Assembly: GCA_964599095.1 (NCBI GenBank)
Contig: CAZREB010000019.1
Span: 31,988-95,987 of the forward strand
Direction of reading: 5' to 3'
Source of the DNA: SZAS-79 sp964599095
GTDB taxonomy: Bacteria > Pseudomonadota > Gammaproteobacteria > Burkholderiales > SG8-39
Length of the DNA stretch: 64,000 bases
Numbering within the stretch: position 1 is the stretch's first letter; each line of letters begins with the position of its first letter. A model generated the notes under the pieces. That model was given only the letters and a program-made list of their open reading frames with translations, was not told the DNA's origin and searched no databases. Below are positions 43,675-52,220 of the stretch, piece by piece. Both the position numbers and the translations under genes were made by a program.

Positions 43675-44161
43675 CGTCCATGCGCAGGATCTGGCGCAAC
43701 GCCGCTATGTCGGCTTCGTCTTTCTGCCGACCCGTGCCGGTCTTCAGCCGGATGATGTCCTCTATCGATGCCACCGTTACGATGGCCCCGCCGAGCGAAC
43801 GGTCGACGCGGCGCCCATATGCCTCTTCGAAAGGCACGACCGGCTTGACGAGAATATCCAGCGTCGGGGCAGTCTTTTCCGGCGGGCGCAATGCCAAGGC
43901 CAGCATTCCCTTGTCTTCGATCCAGCTTCTCACCTTCGCCGCATCGGCTACATCGGCAAGCGCGATCGGGACAATCGGCTTCAAACCAAGCACTTTGCCG
44001 ACGGAAACGAATCTGGAAAGGTTTTCCGAGTCCAGCGCCAGCATGAGATCGACGTCGGCCGTCAGCCGCCCGATCCCATGAAGGTTCACCGCTACACCGC
44101 CCACCAGCAGGTAACGCACCCGGAATTTCTCGAGCTCCCGGAAAAGGTCGACGTAGAACAT
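43655..44161 (-). CDS. Nucleotidyltransferase-fold protein (AbiEii/DUF6036-like)
   Basis: The 168-residue protein shows the minimal nucleotidyltransferase pattern: LLVGGVAVNLHG (Gly21-Gly22) followed by Asp36-x-Asp38 in TADVDLMLAL. Later VASIEDIIRLKTGTGRQKDE matches the helix after the third strand in this group. Relatives act as toxins or modify tRNA ends, and others are uncharacterised. With the overlapping small gene it may form a toxin-antitoxin-like pair, which is inference from layout only. Confidence 0.8.
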   Translation of the reverse strand: MFYVDLFRELEKFRVRYLLVGGVAVNLHGIGRLTADVDLMLALDSENLSRFVSVGKVLGLKPIVPIALADVADAAKVRSWIEDKGMLALALRPPEKTAPTLDILVKPVVPFEEAYGRRVDRSLGGAIVTVASIEDIIRLKTGTGRQKDEADIAALRQILRMDGATYAA

Positions 44162-44176
44162 CAGCGGCCTCTGGCC

Positions 44177-45619
44177 TCAGGCGTAAGCCGGCGGCGGGAC
44201 GAAGGCGTAATACTCGCGCTCGAGCAATTGCGCGAAGCGGATCGTCGAGAGGTCGCCATACTGCGGCCCGACCACCTGCACCGACAGCGGCAGCCCTTCG
44301 GGCGACAGGCCGATCGGCGCGACCGTGCCGGGGAGGTAGCACATCCCCGAGATCCCGGCCCACCACATCTGCGTCGTGAGCGGTTGCGGCCTGCCGTTGA
44401 CCGTGATCATGCGCTCCCAGCGCTCGCCGGGCATCGAGTGCCGGTAGGCCGCGGTCGCCGCGTTCGGGCAGAGCACGATGTCCCAGTCCTTGAAGAATTC
44501 CGCCCACGCGAGGCGCATCTGGTGCCGGCGGTTCGACGCGGCCAGCCAGTCCTTGTGCGCCTGGGTGTTGGCGCGGACCATCTGCGCGTAGTAACCGCCG
44601 TCCTTCGGGTCGAGCATGGCCCTGGCCGCCAGCATCTGGGCGAATCCCTCTTCGGTCTGGCGCGCCGAGGTCGCGCCGCGCAGCAACTGGATGAAGACGC
44701 GGTGCGCTTCGCCGAAATCGAATTCCGGCAGCGCGCGCTCGGAGACCTTGGCGCCCTTGCTCGCGACGAACTGCGCAAGCCGCCGGATCGAATTCTGCAC
44801 CGTGGCATCGGTCTCGGCCGTCGGGTGCGTCGCGATCACCGCCACGCGCCAGCCCTTGAACGACTTCCGCTCGCACTTGGGCAGGTGGACCTTCAGGCCC
44901 GCGCCGTCGATCGCATCGGGCCCTGCGATCAGCGACAGGCCGAGTTCGAGGTCGAAGGCGCTGCGCCCCATCGGCCCGATCACGGTGATGTCGGTAGGGT
45001 GCACGTAGCCGGGCAGCGAGTGCCCGGCGCCCGAGCAGAGGTTCCAGGTCGGCTTGTGCCCGTAGACGCCGCAATAGTGCGAAGGATTGCGGATAGAGCC
45101 GCCGATGTCGCTGCCGGCTTCCATGCCGGTCAGGCCGGCCGCGAGCGCAGCCGCGCCCCCGCCCGACGAACCGCCGGGCGTGCGCTCGAGGTTCCACGGG
45201 TTGAAGGTGCGCCCGTACACCGGGTTCACGGTTTCCCAGTCGGCCAGAAGCGTCGGCACGTTCGACTTGCCGAAGACGTTGGCCCCTGCGGCGAAATAGC
45301 GATCCACGGCGAGCGCATTTGAAGCGGCCTTCTCCTTCGCATATTCGGGCAGGCCCCAGGTGGTCGCGTAACCCTTGAGGTCGAACGATTCCTTGACCGT
45401 CATCGGCAACCCGGCCAGCGCGCTCTTCTTCGCGCCCTTGCGGTCGAAGGCCTTCGCGCGCTTGCGTGCGGCGTCCATGTCGAGCACCGGCAGGGCATTG
45501 AGCGTGCCGTCGTGCTTCGCGATCCGCTTCGCATAGTGGTCGAGGAGTTCGAGCGCGCCGATCTTCTTCGACTTGAGCGCGCGGATGAGCCGTGTGGCGG
45601 TCCAGAATGCGGTGTCCAT
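44177..45619 (-). CDS. Amidase-signature-family hydrolase
   Basis: The start MDTAFWTATR at 45619 is 1 bp from the rmuC stop. The 480-residue enzyme has the Ser-cisSer-Lys triad: Lys76 (MTVKESFD), the cis-Ser in TPGGSSGGGAAA (151-152) and the nucleophile Ser175 in GSDIGGSIRNP. It hydrolyses an amide and is not part of a gatCAB set here. The substrate is unknown. The C-terminal MCYLPGTVAPIGLSPEGLPL is the usual closing motif. Confidence 0.9.
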   Translation of the reverse strand: MDTAFWTATRLIRALKSKKIGALELLDHYAKRIAKHDGTLNALPVLDMDAARKRAKAFDRKGAKKSALAGLPMTVKESFDLKGYATTWGLPEYAKEKAASNALAVDRYFAAGANVFGKSNVPTLLADWETVNPVYGRTFNPWNLERTPGGSSGGGAAALAAGLTGMEAGSDIGGSIRNPSHYCGVYGHKPTWNLCSGAGHSLPGYVHPTDITVIGPMGRSAFDLELGLSLIAGPDAIDGAGLKVHLPKCERKSFKGWRVAVIATHPTAETDATVQNSIRRLAQFVASKGAKVSERALPEFDFGEAHRVFIQLLRGATSARQTEEGFAQMLAARAMLDPKDGGYYAQMVRANTQAHKDWLAASNRRHQMRLAWAEFFKDWDIVLCPNAATAAYRHSMPGERWERMITVNGRPQPLTTQMWWAGISGMCYLPGTVAPIGLSPEGLPLSVQVVGPQYGDLSTIRFAQLLEREYYAFVPPPAYA

Positions 45620-45620
45620 G

Positions 45621-47087
45621 TCAGTTGTCCTCGGGTTCGTCGATACTGTCGTTCGCGGATTCCACGCCGGCGCCGAGCAGGCCCTGCGCATGCGCTTCGG
45701 GCACCGCCTCCACTTCCTTCAGCTTCCGGGAGATCTGGCGGGTGCGGACCTCCGCCTTGTCTATCGTGTCGGCCGCCCGCTGGATCTGCTCCTTGGTCCT
45801 GGCGAGCACGTCGCCGAACTTGCCGAACTCGGTCTTCACCGCGCCGAGCACCTGCCAGACTTCGGAAGAGCGCTTTTCGATCGCAAGCGTCCGGAAGCCC
45901 ATCTGCAGGCTGTTGAGCAGCGCGGTCAGCGTGGTCGGCCCCGCGATCGTGACGCGGAAGTCCCGCTGCAGGAGGTCGGACAGGCCGGGGCGCCGGAGCG
46001 CCTCTGCGTAGAGGCCTTCGGTCGGCAGGAAGAGCAACGCGAAGTCGGTCGTGTGCGGCGCCTCGATGTACTTGTCGCGGATCGCCTTCGCTTCGAGCTT
46101 GAGGCGGGTCTCGATCGCTTTGGAGGCGGTGTCCATGCCGGCGATGTCGCCGGCGTCCTGCGCCGCGAGCAGCCGGTCGTAGTCCTCGACCGGGAACTTC
46201 GAGTCGATCGGCAGCCAGACCTGCCCTTCGCCCTGCCGCCCCGGCAGCCGGATCGCGATCTCCACCCGTTCGCCCGAACCCGGGCGGGTCTCGACGTTCT
46301 TGCCGTACTGCTCCCTGGTGAGGATCTGGTCGAGCAGGTTCTCTAGCTGCACCTCACCCCAGGTGCCGCGTGTCTTGACGTTGGTCAGCACGCGCTTGAG
46401 GTCGCCGACGCCGGCGGCCAGCGTCTGCATCTCGCCAAGGCCGGCATGCACCTTGTTCAGCTGGTCGCTCACCGTCTTGAAGGCTTCGCCCAGCCTTTGC
46501 TCGAGCGTCGCGTGCAGCTTTTCGTCGACGGTGGCGCGCATCTTCTCGAGCTTGTCGGCGTTGTCCTTCTGGATCGCGTCGAGGCGCGACTCGATCAGCG
46601 AGCGCATCTCGACCAGGCGCTTGTCGCTCGCCTCCTGGATCGTGCCCAGCTGCTGGTTCAATGACTCGGAGAAACGCTTGAGCGTCGCGCCGCTTTCCTC
46701 GCGGCCGAGGCGGGCGTCCTCCTTGGCTTCGCGGAGCTTGGCGTCCACCGTCTCGCGCAGGTCGGCAAGGCGCCGCTCGTTGGCGGTGGTCAGTTCCACC
46801 AGCTGGCGGGAGAACGCATCGATCTGGTTGTTCTGCACCGAGGCGATCGAGGTCATCTGCGTGCCGACCTGCTGTGAGAGGCGGGAGACGCTCTCGGACA
46901 GTTCGCTGCGCAGGTCGCGCGACGAAGCCTGAGTCTCGGCGCGGTTGCGCTCGAACTCCTCGCGCAGCAGCCGTTCCTGCTCCTTGGATCCGCCGTCGCC
47001 GCCCTTGACCGCGCGCAGGACCATGACGCCGATTGCCAGCGCTGCCAGTGCGCAAACCAGCGAAAGCCAGGGAAGGACTTCGGTCAT
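45621..47087 (-). CDS. rmuC: DNA recombination protein RmuC
   Basis: The 488-residue protein has one N-terminal membrane helix (LVCALAALAIGVMVLRAV), a long coiled coil of about 200 residues (repeated LRETVDAKLREAKEDARL-like heptads) and the conserved RmuC domain with WGEVQLENLLDQILTREQYG and LPIDSKFPVEDYDRL. RmuC limits rearrangements at inverted repeats in E. coli. It is upstream of the amidase gene on the same strand. Confidence 0.95.
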   Translation of the reverse strand: MTEVLPWLSLVCALAALAIGVMVLRAVKGGDGGSKEQERLLREEFERNRAETQASSRDLRSELSESVSRLSQQVGTQMTSIASVQNNQIDAFSRQLVELTTANERRLADLRETVDAKLREAKEDARLGREESGATLKRFSESLNQQLGTIQEASDKRLVEMRSLIESRLDAIQKDNADKLEKMRATVDEKLHATLEQRLGEAFKTVSDQLNKVHAGLGEMQTLAAGVGDLKRVLTNVKTRGTWGEVQLENLLDQILTREQYGKNVETRPGSGERVEIAIRLPGRQGEGQVWLPIDSKFPVEDYDRLLAAQDAGDIAGMDTASKAIETRLKLEAKAIRDKYIEAPHTTDFALLFLPTEGLYAEALRRPGLSDLLQRDFRVTIAGPTTLTALLNSLQMGFRTLAIEKRSSEVWQVLGAVKTEFGKFGDVLARTKEQIQRAADTIDKAEVRTRQISRKLKEVEAVPEAHAQGLLGAGVESANDSIDEPEDN

Positions 47088-47237
47088 TCGCTATTGTAAC
47101 GTCCGCCCGGGAGGCCGGGCGGAGCGCGACGCCCTATATTATTTTTGATATTCAAATTGGCATGAAAGCCGCGCCGCCATTGAATCCTTAAAAATGAATC
47201 CTTTGAAATCATGCCGACCGACTGCGCCTCCAAAAAT

Positions 47238-47276
47238 GGTGTCGGAGTCGAATTTCGATAAATCGACCCTGACACC
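47238..47276. repeat. REP-like inverted repeat at the truncated-hemoglobin 3' end
   Basis: GGTGTCGGAGTCGAATTT (47238-47255) and the complement of AAATCGACCCTGACACC (47260-47276) are imperfect arms of the same family as 23535-23616. The element lies 2 bp beyond the stop of the hemoglobin gene, again at a 3' end. The 150 bp between it and rmuC hold nothing else recognisable. Confidence 0.65.
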
Positions 47277-47278
47277 GA

Positions 47279-47656
47279 TTATTGGTTGCGCATCCAGTCG
47301 GCGGTTTTGAAGAAGGCGCCGGACAGCTGCAGGCGCAGCAGTTCGGGCACGCGCTCGGCCTGCATCGCCTGCTGCATGCACGCCATCCACTGGTCGCGCT
47401 CGGACTCGCCGATCGCGAAGGGCAGGTGCCGCGCGCGCAGCATCGGATGGCCGTACTTGTCGGTGTACAGCGGCGGCCCGCCGAGCCAGCCCGACAGGAA
47501 CATCGTGAGCTTTTCGGTCGAGCCTTCGAGGCTGGGCGGGTGAAGCCTGCGGATGCCGGCGTATTGCGGCTCGCTGTCCATCAACGCATAGAAGCGCCGC
47601 ACCAGCGACCGCAGCTTTTCCGCGCCGCCCAGCTGCTCGTAAGGGGTCTGGCTCAG
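47279..47656 (-). CDS. Group II truncated hemoglobin
   Basis: The frame contains TPYEQLGGAEKLRSLVRRFY, LTMFLSGWLGGPPLYTDKYG and HPMLRARHLPFAIGESERDQW, the trHb group II pattern with the proximal His in RARHLPF. The first ATG or GTG (GTG 47602) would remove the N-terminal helix. A CTG at 47654-47656 that overlaps the stop of the upstream VIT gene (CTGA) gives 125 residues and a full domain. That start is inferred. It binds oxygen or NO in the cytoplasm. Confidence 0.85.
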   Translation of the reverse strand: MSQTPYEQLGGAEKLRSLVRRFYALMDSEPQYAGIRRLHPPSLEGSTEKLTMFLSGWLGGPPLYTDKYGHPMLRARHLPFAIGESERDQWMACMQQAMQAERVPELLRLQLSGAFFKTADWMRNQ

Positions 47657-48348
47657 GCTGTCGCTCCGAACAGCATGCCGACGCCGGCGGTCGCCGCCAT
47701 CGCCAGCGCGCCCCAGAAGGTCACGCGCATGGCAGCCACGCCGACCGGCGCACCGCCCACCCTGGCCGCCGTCGCGCCGAGGATCGCGAGGAACACCAGC
47801 GAAGTGGCCGACACCACGCCGATCACCAGGCGGTCCGGCACCACGTATGCGGCCAGCAGCGGCATCAGCGCGCCGGCTGCAAAACTCGCGGCGGAGGTCA
47901 GCGCCGCCTGCAGGGGGCGCGCCGCAAGGACGTCGGACAGCCCGAGTTCGTCCCGCGCATGCGCGCCCAGCGCGTCATGCACCATCAACTGCTCGGCCAC
48001 CTGCCTGGCGAGCTTCGGCTCGAGCCCGCGCTCCTCGTAGATCGCGGTCAACTCCCTGTGCTCGCCCTCGCTGTCGGTTTCGAGCTCGCGCTTTTCGAGC
48101 GAAAGCGCCGCCTGCTCGGAATCGGCCTGCGAGCGCACCGAGACGTATTCGCCGGCCGCCATCGACATCGCGCCCGCAACCAGCCCGGCCACGCCGGCGA
48201 CCATGATGTTCCCGTGCGAGGCGTTCGCCGCGGCCACGCCGAGTACGAGGCTCGCGGTCGACACGATGCCGTCGTTCGCACCAAGCACGGCCGCGCGCAG
48301 CCACCCGATGCTCCCGGTCCGATGCCTCTCGCGGTGGCGCATGAACAT
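47653..48348 (-). CDS. VIT1/CCC1-family iron/manganese transporter
   Basis: The 231-residue membrane protein has the VIT1 signature LRAAVLGANDGIVSTASLVL, then GAMSMAAGEYVSVRSQADSE, a cytoplasmic acidic helix (TAIYEERGLEPKLARQVAEQ) and three C-terminal helices. It should export or store Fe(II) or Mn(II). It lies just upstream of the hemoglobin gene with overlapping stop and start, which suggests coupling of iron and heme-protein functions. Confidence 0.92.
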   Translation of the reverse strand: MFMRHRERHRTGSIGWLRAAVLGANDGIVSTASLVLGVAAANASHGNIMVAGVAGLVAGAMSMAAGEYVSVRSQADSEQAALSLEKRELETDSEGEHRELTAIYEERGLEPKLARQVAEQLMVHDALGAHARDELGLSDVLAARPLQAALTSAASFAAGALMPLLAAYVVPDRLVIGVVSATSLVFLAILGATAARVGGAPVGVAAMRVTFWGALAMAATAGVGMLFGATA

Positions 48349-48351
48349 GTC

Positions 48352-50871
48352 CTAACCTTCCCTGAGGGTGAGCGCAGGAGAGGCGGTCAGCACCTTGCGC
48401 GCCGAGAGCCACGCGTTCAGCGACAGAAGTGCGATGCCGGTGAGCGGCCCGTAGACCCACAGGCTGATGTTGACGGGCAGGTCGAGCTGGAAGACGCGCT
48501 GGGCCAGCAGCGTGCTGATGGCCGCCGCGGCGATAGTCGCCAGCACGCCGGCCACCGCGCCCATCACGAGGAACTCGGCGCGCTGGCTGCCCGAAACCTG
48601 CGCGGCCGATGCGCCGAACGCGCGCATGATCGCGGCCTCCCGGCGGCGCTCGTCCTCGGTGGCCACGAGCGCCGAATAAAGCACCAGCAATCCCGCGCCG
48701 AGCGCGAACAGGAACACGAACTGCACCGCGAGGATCACCTGGTCGATGATGCCCTGCGCCTGCTTCAGCGCCGCGCTGACGTCGACCACCGTTACGTTCG
48801 GGAAGCGCGCCACCATGCGGTCGAGCAGCGGCTCGGACCCCGGCTCGAGGCGAAACGCGGTGATGTAGCTCGTCGGCGCCTTTTCGAGCACCCAGGGGGG
48901 CGTGACGACGAAGAAGTTCACCTTCATCGAATCCCACCGCAGCTTGCGCAGCGACGTGATGCGCGCAGTGAAGACCTCGCCGGCGGCGTTGTACGTGAGC
49001 AGGTCGCCCAGCTTGAGGCCGAGCGTCTTGGCGATGCCCTCCTCGACCGAGGCCTCGCCTTCCTTGCGGTTCTTCGGGTCGAACCAGCGGCCGGCCGAAA
49101 CCTGGTTGTGGCCCGGCAGCTTGTCCATGAACGACAGGTTGAATTCGCGCTCGACGAGCCGCTTGGCGCGCTCGTCCGCGTAGTCCTTCTCGCTCACCGG
49201 CTTGTCGTTCACCGCAGTGAGCCGGCCGCGCACCATCGGGTAGACGTCCGGCATCGGGATCCGCGCCTCGCCGAAGAACTCGCGCACCGGCCGGAGCTGC
49301 TCGGGCTGGATGCCGATCACGAAGCGGTTCGGCGCGTCCGGCGGCGAAGCCTGGCGCCATGCGTCGATCAGGTCCGAGCGGGTGATCGTCAGCAGCAGGA
49401 TCGCCGTGAGGCCGAGCGCGAGGCTCGCCACCTGCAGCGCGTTCGAGCGCAAGTGGCGGCGCAGGTTCGCGAGGCCGTAGCGCACGGCCGCGCTGCGCGA
49501 ACCGAAGAAGCGCATCGAAGCCGGAGAGCTTGCGGCGCGCAAAAATCCCCAGGCGATGCCGATGAACAGCAGCACCGCCGCGCTGAACCCGCCGACCACC
49601 GTCATGCCGAGCTTGAGGTCGCCGGCCTGCCAGAGCAGCAAGGCCACCAGGGTGCCGAACCCGAGCGCATAGGCGAGCACCGCGCTGCCCTTGGGCGCGC
49701 CCGACTCGCGGCGGATCACACGCACCGCCGGCACGTTCTTCAGCTGGAGCAGCGGCGGCAGCGCGAACCCGAGCAGCAGCGTCAGCCCGACCAGCGCGCC
49801 CTGCACCGCCGGCAATGCGGTCGGCTGCGGCAGGTCGGCCTGGATGATGCTGGCCAGCCAGTAGGCGATCAGTTCCTGCGCGGCAAAGCCTGCGAGGCAT
49901 CCGGCGAGGCATGCCGTGACGCCGAGCACGAGGAATTCGGTACCGTGGAGCGACAGGATCTTCGATTGCGTCGCGCCCATGCAGCGCATGACGGCGCAGG
50001 CGTCGAGGTGCCGCTCGACGAAGCGTCGGGTGGACAGCGCGATCGCGACACCGGCGAGGATCGCGGCCAGCAGCGCCGTGAGGCCGAGAAAGCTCTGCGC
50101 GCGATCGAGCGAGGCGCGGATCTCGGGCCGCGCGTTCTCGAGGTTCTCGATGCGCTGGCCGCGCTCGAGGCGGGGGCGCGCCCAGGCCTCGAAAGCGTCG
50201 ACATCCTTCCTTTCGCCTGCAGCCAGCAATTGGTAGGTGACCCGACTGCCGGTCTGGATCAGGCCGGTGGCTGCCACGTCCGCAGCGTTCATCATGAGGC
50301 GCGGGGCGATGTTGAAGAAATTCGCGCCCCGGTCGGGTTCGAGCGTCAGGACCGCGGCGACCTTGAACTCGGCGTTCCCGAGCCGCACGGTCTCGCCGGG
50401 GTCGACCGCAAGCGCCGAAGTCAGGCGCTCGTCCAGCCAGACCGTGCCCGGCTGCGGCCCGCCGGCCACTGCTGCATCCGGCGCGTTCAGCCGCGGTGCG
50501 ATGCGCAGCTTGCCGCGCAACGGGTAGGAGTCGGTCACTGCCTTGACCCCGGCCAGCAGGCTGCGCGCCGCGGTGCCGTTGCCACTCCCGTGGCCCGCCT
50601 GCGCCATGCTGATGAAATTCGTGCTCTGCGCCATCGCGAGGCCGCGGCGGGTGATCTCCGACACCATGGCCTGTTTCCACGGCTGGTCGCCGAGCAGCAG
50701 CAGGTCGCCGCCGAGCAGCTGGTGCGCCTCGCGGCCCAGCCCCTGGCGCACGCGATCGGCGAAGAACGAAACGCTGGTCACGCTGCCTACCGCGATCACG
50801 AGCGCGAGCGCAAGCACGCGCAGTTCGCCCGCGCGCCAGTCGCGCACCAGCATGCGCAGGGCTAGTGCCAT
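48352..50871 (-). CDS. ybbP: FtsX-like ABC exporter permease, YbbP type
   Basis: The 839-residue protein has an N-terminal membrane helix (VLALALVIAVGSVTSVSFFA), two FtsX permease units with large periplasmic domains and ten or so helices in all. It follows ybbA, as in the conserved tesA-ybbA-ybbP region of proteobacteria. The YbbAP complex is a putative exporter or lipid-handling machine whose substrate is not defined here. Confidence 0.9.
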   Translation of the reverse strand: MALALRMLVRDWRAGELRVLALALVIAVGSVTSVSFFADRVRQGLGREAHQLLGGDLLLLGDQPWKQAMVSEITRRGLAMAQSTNFISMAQAGHGSGNGTAARSLLAGVKAVTDSYPLRGKLRIAPRLNAPDAAVAGGPQPGTVWLDERLTSALAVDPGETVRLGNAEFKVAAVLTLEPDRGANFFNIAPRLMMNAADVAATGLIQTGSRVTYQLLAAGERKDVDAFEAWARPRLERGQRIENLENARPEIRASLDRAQSFLGLTALLAAILAGVAIALSTRRFVERHLDACAVMRCMGATQSKILSLHGTEFLVLGVTACLAGCLAGFAAQELIAYWLASIIQADLPQPTALPAVQGALVGLTLLLGFALPPLLQLKNVPAVRVIRRESGAPKGSAVLAYALGFGTLVALLLWQAGDLKLGMTVVGGFSAAVLLFIGIAWGFLRAASSPASMRFFGSRSAAVRYGLANLRRHLRSNALQVASLALGLTAILLLTITRSDLIDAWRQASPPDAPNRFVIGIQPEQLRPVREFFGEARIPMPDVYPMVRGRLTAVNDKPVSEKDYADERAKRLVEREFNLSFMDKLPGHNQVSAGRWFDPKNRKEGEASVEEGIAKTLGLKLGDLLTYNAAGEVFTARITSLRKLRWDSMKVNFFVVTPPWVLEKAPTSYITAFRLEPGSEPLLDRMVARFPNVTVVDVSAALKQAQGIIDQVILAVQFVFLFALGAGLLVLYSALVATEDERRREAAIMRAFGASAAQVSGSQRAEFLVMGAVAGVLATIAAAAISTLLAQRVFQLDLPVNISLWVYGPLTGIALLSLNAWLSARKVLTASPALTLREG

Positions 50872-50890
50872 TGCGTGCCCGCCGGGCCGC

Positions 50891-51568
50891 TCACCGGACG
50901 ATCCTGCCGCCGGCCAGGCGCACGATCCGCCCGCAGCGATGCGCGAGTTGCTCGTCGTGCGTGACCATCACGAGCGTGGTGCCGGCCTGCGCGTTCAGCT
51001 CGAACATCAGCTTGATCACCGATTCGCCTGCGGCCGCATCGAGGCTGCCGGTGGGCTCGTCGGCCATCAGCAGCTTGGGCTGCACGACGAACGCGCGCGC
51101 CAGCGCGACGCGCTGCTGCTCGCCGCCGGACAGGTGCTTCGGATAGTGGCCGAGCCGCTCGCCCAGCCCGACCCGTTCGAGCATCGTCGTCGCAGCGCCC
51201 TGCGCATCGGGGCGCCCGGCCAGTTCCAGCGGCAGCATCACGTTCTCCAGCGCGTTCAGCGCGGGCAGCAGCTGGAAGGACTGGAACACGAACCCGACCG
51301 CGCGGCCGCGCAACTGCGCGCGCGCATCCTCGTCGAGCGCAAAGACGTCCTCGTTGTCGAGGTGAACCGAACCGGTGGTCGGCGTGTCCAATCCCGCGAG
51401 GATCGCGAGCAGCGTGGACTTTCCCGAGCCCGAGGCGCCGACGATGGCGACCGCCTCGCCCGATGTGACCTCGAGTTCGATTTCTTGCAGAATGACGAGG
51501 TCGTTGACGCCGCTCTTGACCGTCTTCCCTATGCCCCTGGCAGAAAGCAGCGCAGCCCGCACCGTCAT
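50891..51568 (-). CDS. ybbA: ABC exporter ATPase, YbbA type
   Basis: From MTVRAALLSA at 51568, the 225-residue ATPase has Walker A GASGSGKST (44-52), signature LSGGEQQRVALARA and Walker B KLLMADEPTGSLD, the LolD/MacB-like class. A start 9 codons upstream (MNNRANDRDM) is possible but would run into tesA. The genome order tesA (divergent) ybbA-ybbP is conserved. Confidence 0.92.
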   Translation of the reverse strand: MTVRAALLSARGIGKTVKSGVNDLVILQEIELEVTSGEAVAIVGASGSGKSTLLAILAGLDTPTTGSVHLDNEDVFALDEDARAQLRGRAVGFVFQSFQLLPALNALENVMLPLELAGRPDAQGAATTMLERVGLGERLGHYPKHLSGGEQQRVALARAFVVQPKLLMADEPTGSLDAAAGESVIKLMFELNAQAGTTLVMVTHDEQLAHRCGRIVRLAGGRIVR

Positions 51569-52220
51569 GTCCCGATCATTTGCACGATTGTTCATTGCCC
51601 TGGTTTCGGTCCTGGTGGGGGTGCTTGCGCCGGTCCTCGCCCCGGCAAGCCCGGCGGCTGCCGCAACCGGGTCGGGAACGATCCTCGTCTATGGGGACAG
51701 CCTCTCGGCGGCGTACGGCATTGCGCAGGACCAGGGGTGGGTGAAACTGCTCGAGGCCCGCCTCAGGAGCGAGAAGCGCAATTATAGCGTCGCGAACGCG
51801 AGCATCAGCGGCGAAACCACCAGCGGCGGCCTGTCGCGGATGAAGCAGGCGCTCGTGCGCCACAAGCCGGCGATCACGGTCATCGAGCTCGGCTCGAACG
51901 ACGGGTTGCGCGGCCTCCCGGTGGCCGAGATGCGCAAGAACCTGGACGCGATGATCGGGCAGGCCCGCGCAGCCGGCTCCCGCGTGGTGCTGGTCGGCGC
52001 GAAGATGCCGCCGAACTACGGTGCGGACTACAACCGCGCCTTCGAGGCGGCCTTCAGCGAATTGGCCAGGGAGCACAAGACCGGCTTCGTGCCTTTCCTT
52101 TTCGAGGGCTTTGCCGACAAACGCGACTATTTCCAGGCCGACAACCTGCACCCGACGGCCGCGGCCCAGCCTATCGTGCTCGAGAACGTCTGGAAGTCGC
52201 TGAAAACGATGCTGAAGTAG
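51567..52220 (+). CDS. tesA: Acyl-CoA thioesterase I / lysophospholipase (SGNH) TesA
   Basis: The 217-residue periplasmic SGNH hydrolase has a signal peptide (residues 1 to about 33), block I ILVYGDSLSAAYG with Ser45, block III ELGSNDGLRG and the catalytic DNLHPTAAAQ (Asp-x-x-His). The ATG at 51567 shares two bases with the ybbA ATG on the other strand. It ends inside the aminotransferase gene by 50 bp (convergent). Confidence 0.92.
   Translation: MSRSFARLFIALVSVLVGVLAPVLAPASPAAAATGSGTILVYGDSLSAAYGIAQDQGWVKLLEARLRSEKRNYSVANASISGETTSGGLSRMKQALVRHKPAITVIELGSNDGLRGLPVAEMRKNLDAMIGQARAAGSRVVLVGAKMPPNYGADYNRAFEAAFSELAREHKTGFVPFLFEGFADKRDYFQADNLHPTAAAQPIVLENVWKSLKTMLK

Noticed and set aside
47975..50680. 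901-residue and longer open frames over ybbP on both strands
   Set aside because: The ybbP frame itself has membrane helices and FtsX features. The others are Arg/His-rich shadows.
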